From assembly GCA_023053575.1 (NCBI GenBank), contig JAKZAP010000014.1, positions 12,612,938 through 12,676,937 of the forward strand: DNA of 64,000 bases. The letters run 5' to 3'. The notes under the pieces were generated by a model. That model had not been told where the DNA came from and searched no databases. It was given only the letters and a program-made list of their open reading frames with translations. This stretch comes from Branchinecta lynchi (Eukaryota > Arthropoda > Branchiopoda > Anostraca > Branchinectidae). Positions within the stretch are counted from its first letter, which is position 1. Each line of letters starts with the position of its first letter. A program made the translations under genes and the position numbers. Below are positions 58,603 to 64,000 of the stretch, piece after piece.

Positions 58603-58675
58603 CTCCTCGGCCAGGATTTGAACCCAGGACCGTCTGCTTACAAGGCATTCGCTGTACCATTTAAGCTACCGAGGG
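58603..58675 (-). tRNA. tRNA-Thr(UGU)-like gene, possibly a pseudogene
   Basis: On the minus strand a 73-nt cloverleaf can be drawn. The A box TAGCTTAAATGG and B box GGTTCAAATCC fit the Pol III consensus. The anticodon loop CTTGTAA gives anticodon TGT (Thr). Six of seven acceptor pairs form (position 1-72 is C-A), and the T stem has two wobble pairs. Only three of five anticodon-stem pairs form, which suggests a decayed copy or the head of a tRNA-derived SINE. It sits in a POMT1 intron in the same orientation. Confidence 0.55.
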
Positions 58676-58679
58676 GCTT

Positions 58680-59868
58680 GTGAACAGAGTTCGCAAACCA
58701 CTGCAACAGTCTGGTAGAAGCCGGCCATAGGAACAGTGATCCCGGCCGAAAGCAAATTTATCTAACCAGTTCACATCCCCATGTCAAGGAAACTAATAAT
58801 AATACATAGATATTATTATGTATGTGTGTATGTATGTATTGTACATAGAAAGCCCAACAGGCAATGGTACAAACAAAATATTATGCAAATCAAATACTAA
58901 CTATGTATTCAACATACTTTCTGAAGACAACACAAAGAGAACTAACTACATATCTAAAACACTTTAAAAGAACAAAGACCTGTGTCAGTCCAACCTGAAC
59001 AAACACTGCCAGGTTTTTAAGCTCTTCAAAATGCTTAAAGTTCAATGGGCGGGTCAGACAATCCTGATGCCACATTACCACCCCCTAGAATACAATGTCA
59101 CATCAGGAATCAGCAGATTCCTAGACAGCTTATTTTCGCTAATATATCCTTACGGCGTTTTTTGTTACCATACTCCGATTTACTAGCCTCGACAAATATA
59201 AGCGGAGTTTCTTTTTTCTTATCCATTCGTTGTTATTCTATGCTCCGGATTATTTGTACTGTTGACAAACATTCATATTAATGGTTTTAACTGAGAATTC
59301 CTTGTAAGCTCTGGAATCAGCTGCATATAGGTCGGTTCTATTTGTAAATTTTTGGCAATTTTGTAACTTTACATCCAGAAAACAAAATTTTATTCGGTAC
59401 TACAAACAAGAGAAAGTATCATCAGATATCACTAGAGCAATCAGCCAGACACTGAGACGGTGTGTTTTGGCAGTCATGGCACTCTAATCCCTCAGCTCTA
59501 CAAAATGATTGATTTTCGTACATGACCCAGAGTTTTTGAATTTCCGCGCCTTCCAATACCATGCTATGAAATCGTCTCCGCCGAGACGCTGAAGAGTCAA
59601 TGAAGAGCGATAAAAGAAAATGGCTTATTTCTGAAGCGCTCTCTAGTGGAAGTCAGAAATGTGTCTCTGTGAAGCATTTTATAAAAATTAAGCATAGTTA
59701 GTGCACATTGTGCTTTAAGCTAGCATTTTGAATGAACGAATCGATAAATATCCATTGGGCGCCAATCCATCACTTTATTTAAAATACTGTTTTAAAAATT
59801 GTAAATCTCAATTATTTTAGCTCTACTTCTTGTGTCAGGACCATTAGGGAACTCAATAGTAAGGGCGC
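58680..59868. other. POMT1 intron, nothing recognised
   Basis: A (TATG)n stretch lies near 58820. Short frames only. Confidence 0.45.
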
Positions 59869-59869
59869 C

Positions 59870-60065
59870 AGATTCTGTATCAAGTTAATTGAGTAATTTA
59901 TTTCTGACCCGAGATTTGAACAGTATGCAAAATAAAATAAAAGAATTAACTAAAACACAACACATACAATATAAAATTTTTCATCCATCGTCCAGAAAAT
60001 AATGTAGTGTGGCATGTGCCGGCTGGGCCCTGTTGTCTATGATTTTTGGCAGAGCCGAAATTATT
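59870..60065 (-). mobile_element. LINE-like 3' tail, diverged copy 3
   Basis: The minus-strand frame end KIIDNRAQPAHATLHYFLDD matches the frame ends of copies 1 and 2, followed by an A/T-rich 3' UTR with AAATAAATTACTC. Confidence 0.5.
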
Positions 60066-60526
60066 GTGCACCCACCCATGACGGAAGGTATAAAAATGAT
60101 GAGGACGGATCCTGGGGTAATCCACTCGCTGAGAAATGAATATCGATGGGGCGTTTCTGAGATATAAGCTACAAAACACCAACTTTAGACTATACTTCAC
60201 TGCAATGCTTCCATTTTTTTAAGAGCTAGGTCAATGAAATCAATTATGATTTTACATCACTCGAAAGAGGAGACCGAGTTCCACAAGAAGATGATTTTAA
60301 CTTCCAATAAAAATTAACTTTTTTTTTACCCGTTTACCCGGGATCTGAGAGTTGCTCACATTCTACCAGAAAACGGTCCTCTTTCCCTGTATCAGGTAAT
60401 CAGAGCAAAGCGGGCATTGACGCGTTTCGAAAAGAAAGGCTGTCCTCTACTGTCCAGCAGGGATCTACACCAAGAGGACAGCTGAAAAACAAACTGTTCA
60501 CCCCATCTACCAGTCGGATCTTCGTA

Positions 60527-60694
60527 GACTGTAAAAAAAATCTTGCAGTATTTGCTAATGGGCTTATTCTTGTCTCTACTGAGATAAGATTATCTCTAAT
60601 GCGGATTAATCTTATACCAGTACAGATAAGATTAGTCCCAGAAGCAAATACTGCAGTTAACTTTAATCCTTACTCGGATAAACTTTTTACAGTG
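60527..60694. mobile_element. TA-flanked palindromic MITE, copy 3
   Basis: Flanked by TA, with ends GACTGTAAAAA and TTTTTACAGTG. It has the same blocks as copy 2 plus an extra GTTAACTTTAATCCTTAC segment near the right end, which it shares with copy 4. Confidence 0.85.
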
Positions 60695-60699
60695 TAGCA

Positions 60700-61320
60700 T
60701 CAACGCGTCCATTCAGACCGGACGGTTAGATGCCTGAGCAGCGGCCTATCCGAGACACGATTGGGGATTCTTATTGAATATCCTAAGCGCCTCTGGAGGT
60801 TCAGTGTTTGAAGTGAGCATTTCGTGTGCTTTGAATGAGATTAGTGTTCTGATATTTTTGTACATCAAATATTCGAAGTTCGGAGGGTCTTGCTATTCGG
60901 ACTTGAGCTCCCGAATCAACACATATTTCTTAGCTGGCATGATCAGAAGGAATAGAATAGGATTTTATTTCTCAAAAGTAGCTACCAAAGCGTTACCACC
61001 TAATTTGACCTTTTCATGATAAGAAATAAAAAAATAGTCCCATCACTCTACAGTTTAGTCATAAAAACACAAAAAAGGACTAACTTATCGGTTATTATAC
61101 ACATCAACAAATGCTGGAACAAAACTCCTATATCTTTCATGTATGTCACAACCAGTGGCAACAGGTGTTAGTTTGGGGATTTCTCTCACTGGGTGTAATA
61201 CGTATAGGGGGACTATGAACTGGGTGTAATACGTAAGAGGGAGGATGAACATTACGTACTCGGGAACAGAGAGGGTTTCAATACCATAATCGATGCTAAG
61301 GTGAATCAGTCTTAGTTGAC
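60700..61320. other. POMT1 intron, nothing recognised
   Basis: An 81-codon frame (60774-61019) is not recognised. A 30-bp ACTGGGTGTAATACGTA motif is repeated at about 61190 and 61219. Confidence 0.45.
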
Positions 61321-61402
61321 CGCGTTAAATGGGTACGTCAGTCGAGTTTTATTCTAGCAATTTCCCGGCGCTTCTTGGCAAGAGTCCTCTTCAGGCTCAC
61401 GC

Positions 61403-61555
61403 TAGAACAATACCATAGGTTTTGATGGGATCCCAAACATTTAATATCTGATACAGACAATTGGGTCTTGTCTTTGCCAGATCCAGTCTTCGCCAGACTC
61501 GTTGAACTTTTTTCAGTGTATCCCTCCACTTACATTTTGGGATCCCAAAACGAAC
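61403..61555 (-). repeat. 137-bp-unit repeat element, copy f (both ends joined)
   Basis: Contains the two ends without the core: ACAATACCATAGGTTTTGAT GGGATCCCAAA on one side and CCTCCACTTACATTTTGGGA TCCCAAAA on the other. It defines the termini of the family. Confidence 0.7.
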
Positions 61556-62111
61556 CTGAGATCGATAGAATAAAGGTCAGCTAACGTATCCAAATTCGCA
61601 ATTAGCGTGGGCTGAAGGAATATCTGTGATCTCTCTTGTTTGATTTAATTTGATTTGATATAACTTTACAAAGCAAATTTGTAAATTTATATGCATATTA
61701 AGTTAAATACATTAACTTTACACAGTCAAGTTAAAACAAAGGTTTCCTCCATCGAAATTGATTTTTTTTTTTTTTTTTACAACGGAACCAGCTGACCTTG
61801 TGCGTGAGAAATTGTTGCTGAAATAAAGTGGCTCAGACGCCCCCTCCCCCCTCCAATCGAAATGCTAAACACGCTACTGGTGTCTTTATCGTTCACTTTT
61901 AAAGCAGTCTTGCCATTCCCCACTCATTTTCGAACAGCTGGGTGTCACAATAATTCTGGTTAACAATAATATCTGAATTCAAAGACCGAGAACGACGAGA
62001 TCCCTCAAAAATACTAAGAGAAAGGGGCAGAGTATCTACTTTACATCGAGCTAATCACACATCGGGAATGGAGGAAAGAAATGGTGAGAGCCTGAAGGCC
62101 TACGGACTTAC

Positions 62112-62265
62112 TCCTCGTGTAGCGATGTTCCTCAACATTCCAGTTATTGTCAGGGTTTGCAAGCAAGGGGTCTGCGACTACTTCCTGCTGGCTGAAAGCC
62201 CACTCAGGTAGCGTTCTGCCCGAGTAGGAGAGACTTGCACCCGTGTTAACATGCACCAGACGGAC
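62112..62265 (-). CDS. POMT1: Protein O-mannosyltransferase 1, MIR-domain exon
   Basis: POMT1, together with POMT2, transfers mannose from dolichyl-phosphate-mannose to Ser/Thr of proteins such as alpha-dystroglycan in the ER membrane. On the minus strand the acceptor is TTTTCTAG just before 62265 and the donor is A|GTAAGT at 62112/62111. The 51 codons include VRLVHVNTGASLSYSGRTLP, EWAFSQQEVV and NNWNVEEHRYTR, corresponding to the last MIR repeat and the conserved W-NVEEHRY linker of animal POMT1. The exon starts in phase 0 and leaves one base that joins 58541. Earlier exons (N-terminal PMT domain, first MIR repeats) are not found up to 64000. Confidence 0.93.
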
Positions 62266-62874
62266 CTAGAAAAGAACATTCAATAGCCAAGTGCGTAGAC
62301 ACTTAAACGTGGAGTTTGGATGTATATAAATTTCAGGTACTTCTAGCCTTTGACTAGGGAAGATATCACTCTAAAAGATATCACAATTGCCATTAAATTA
62401 TCATGTGTGTCTTGTGATTGCCAAAGACTACCGGTTGTACCTTTGTCGGCTTGCATAACAAGGGCGTAGGCGTTCACAAAGGCAATGTGAGTAACATGAG
62501 CTTACATATATATATCTGTATTTGAAAGCGACTAAGCCATATACAGAAAAACAAAACAAACAACAATCTCAACTAACAAACAACCTCACATTCTTAACTT
62601 AATATCCTACCGACTTTCTGCTAAACTAATAACTTTTTCTACCATATTGCCAAAACACACTATAGACCTAGCATTTGTAGACTTAAGGATACCTAGAAGT
62701 AGCTCATTCCCCCATTCTACCTAGATCTGGTATGGCAATTCTCGCAGCATAGTAGATTCTATTTTTGTAAGATTTTCAACTTGGCTCTTTACAGCTATAG
62801 TAAGTTTATTCCGTGTTACTGATGGTTCAACATCTTTTAATTATGAATGAACCTCTATCCCTTCATTTGTTCTA

Positions 62875-63036
62875 CACTGTAAAAAAAATCTCGCAGTATA
62901 TGCTACTGGGATTAATCTTGTCTACTAAAATAAGACTATCTCTAATTCGGATTAATCTTATCCCAGTAGAAACAACATTAATCCCAGTACCAACTACTGC
63001 ATTTAACTTTAATCATTACTCGGAGAAACTTTTACA
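62875..63036. mobile_element. TA-flanked palindromic MITE, copy 4 (right end eroded)
   Basis: The left end TA-CACTGTAAAAA is intact; the right end stops at ACTTTTACA without the final GTG-TA. Internal blocks are more diverged than in the other copies. Confidence 0.75.
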
Positions 63037-63587
63037 TTCATCAAAACCATAAGAATAAACCAATAACCAGGCCCGTATCCAGGAATTTATTTCGGGGGGG
63101 GGGGGCTTTCGGGGGGAGGCGAGGATGACGTCACAATGACGAGGGGATCGGCGTAGTATCGCAAGCAGATTTTAGCATAAACATTCGAATTTATCCTGGC
63201 CGTTTTTTTTAATACTTAGACAACTTTGCTTCGTATGAGGTCTCTCTGGCCCCTTTAAACTTCTTCGCCTTGTCTTATCCTGTCAACTTCACGGGTTTTC
63301 GCAATAAAGCAGCCATTTCGCATTCACAGTTCTGTATCCATCCACAACGAAATTCAGTCAGCTCAGCACACCGATTTTCTTCGTCCGAGCCCAAACAGCT
63401 GAATAGTTGTGAAATTTAAGTAAGCCCGCCCGCCTATGAACCAGGAACATGGGGAAGAGAAAACCTTCGAAAGGTCAACCAAAGGTCATCGTTTTCTTGC
63501 ATCCAGGGAAACGTCCGGTGCGTCCTCCAACTTTCCGCACCCAGATCGGATCAGGCCCGCGCTTTTAAACGGCATAGCCAGGCCCGT

Positions 63588-63905
63588 TGAAAAATTTGTA
63601 GCCTGCGTAATTGCATGATAGTCGTACGAAAAAGTTGCGAGTATTGATATGTAATAGTAAAGGATACTATCATTTAATGAATGAATGAATGAAATGAATG
63701 TTCCTCAGACTGGGCCAATCTTAAGCGGCAGTACCCAGTAGCATCCTGTCTTGCTATAGTAGCGTCCAGTCTTGCTAATAGTAGCATGCAGTAGAATGCA
63801 GTAACACGGTAGCCTTGACATAGAAGAGTGTAGTAGCATCATTTCCTACCGCATGCTACGTTTTCGTACAACTTCATACTACTATTTGAGATAAATTTTT
63901 CATCG
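63588..63905 (+). repeat. AGTAGCATCC-rich repeat, copy 2
   Basis: Same start and end blocks as 21936-22210, with an inserted (TGAA)n stretch near 63678 and a long G run following. The region from 63066 (CAGGCCCGTATCCAGGAATT then a G run) may belong to the same larger element. Confidence 0.75.
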
Positions 63906-64000
63906 GGGGGGGGGGGGGGGGGCATAAGAACATAGACCTAATGCATAGGCTTCATCTCAATGGCTCCATCAGTTCCGTCCGCACATGTAAAGCGCGATGT

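Overview
This is eukaryotic (metazoan) genomic DNA. Two conserved animal genes are present as short exons with GT-AG introns, and most of the remainder is transposon-derived. Large introns, the repeat types and the protein divergence suggest an invertebrate bilaterian, but no feature fixes the phylum or species.

Host genes. The plus strand carries the last four coding exons of an Unc13/Munc13 gene (881-979, 15194-15356, 19316-19442, 24312-24479). They encode the C-terminal C2 (C2C) domain of this synaptic-vesicle priming factor and end at a TGA. The minus strand carries the last five coding exons of protein O-mannosyltransferase 1 (62112-62265, 58324-58541, 51859-51985, 50747-50921, 45612-45798). 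They encode the end of the MIR domain and the C-terminal multi-spanning membrane domain. Reading phase is preserved across every intron of both genes. The genes converge, with stop codons about 21 kb apart. Their functions are unrelated, so this is adjacency only. POMT1 introns also contain a tRNA-Thr(UGU)-like sequence with a Pol III terminator (58603-58675) and, on the opposite strand, an uninterrupted 243-codon reading frame of unknown function (56194-56925).

Between the two genes lies a three-layer transposon nest. A degenerate Ty3/gypsy-type retrotransposon (5' LTR 29387-29814, gag-PR-INT-RT to about 43026, a remnant of 3' LTR to 43069) has the integrase upstream of the reverse transcriptase, the Gmr1-type order. 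A foldback element with long inverted arms (30502-38693, 5-bp direct repeats AAAGA) is inserted just after a candidate gag start codon. A Helentron/Helitron-like element with asymmetric terminal inverted repeats and a 157-bp tandem core (about 33274-38416) is inserted in the right foldback arm. Upstream of the nest is a frameshifted relic of a parvovirus VP1-type phospholipase A2 domain (27781-28037).

The introns and flanks hold several repeat families in multiple copies: a 157-170-bp TA-flanked MITE packed with GATAAG and GGATTA motifs (four copies), a family with 137-bp tandem units bounded by GGGATCCC palindromes, a family with units near 285 bp, hAT-like and other inverted-repeat MITEs, LINE-like 3' tails, and a 24-bp minisatellite with a 202-bp higher-order repeat (6838-7720).
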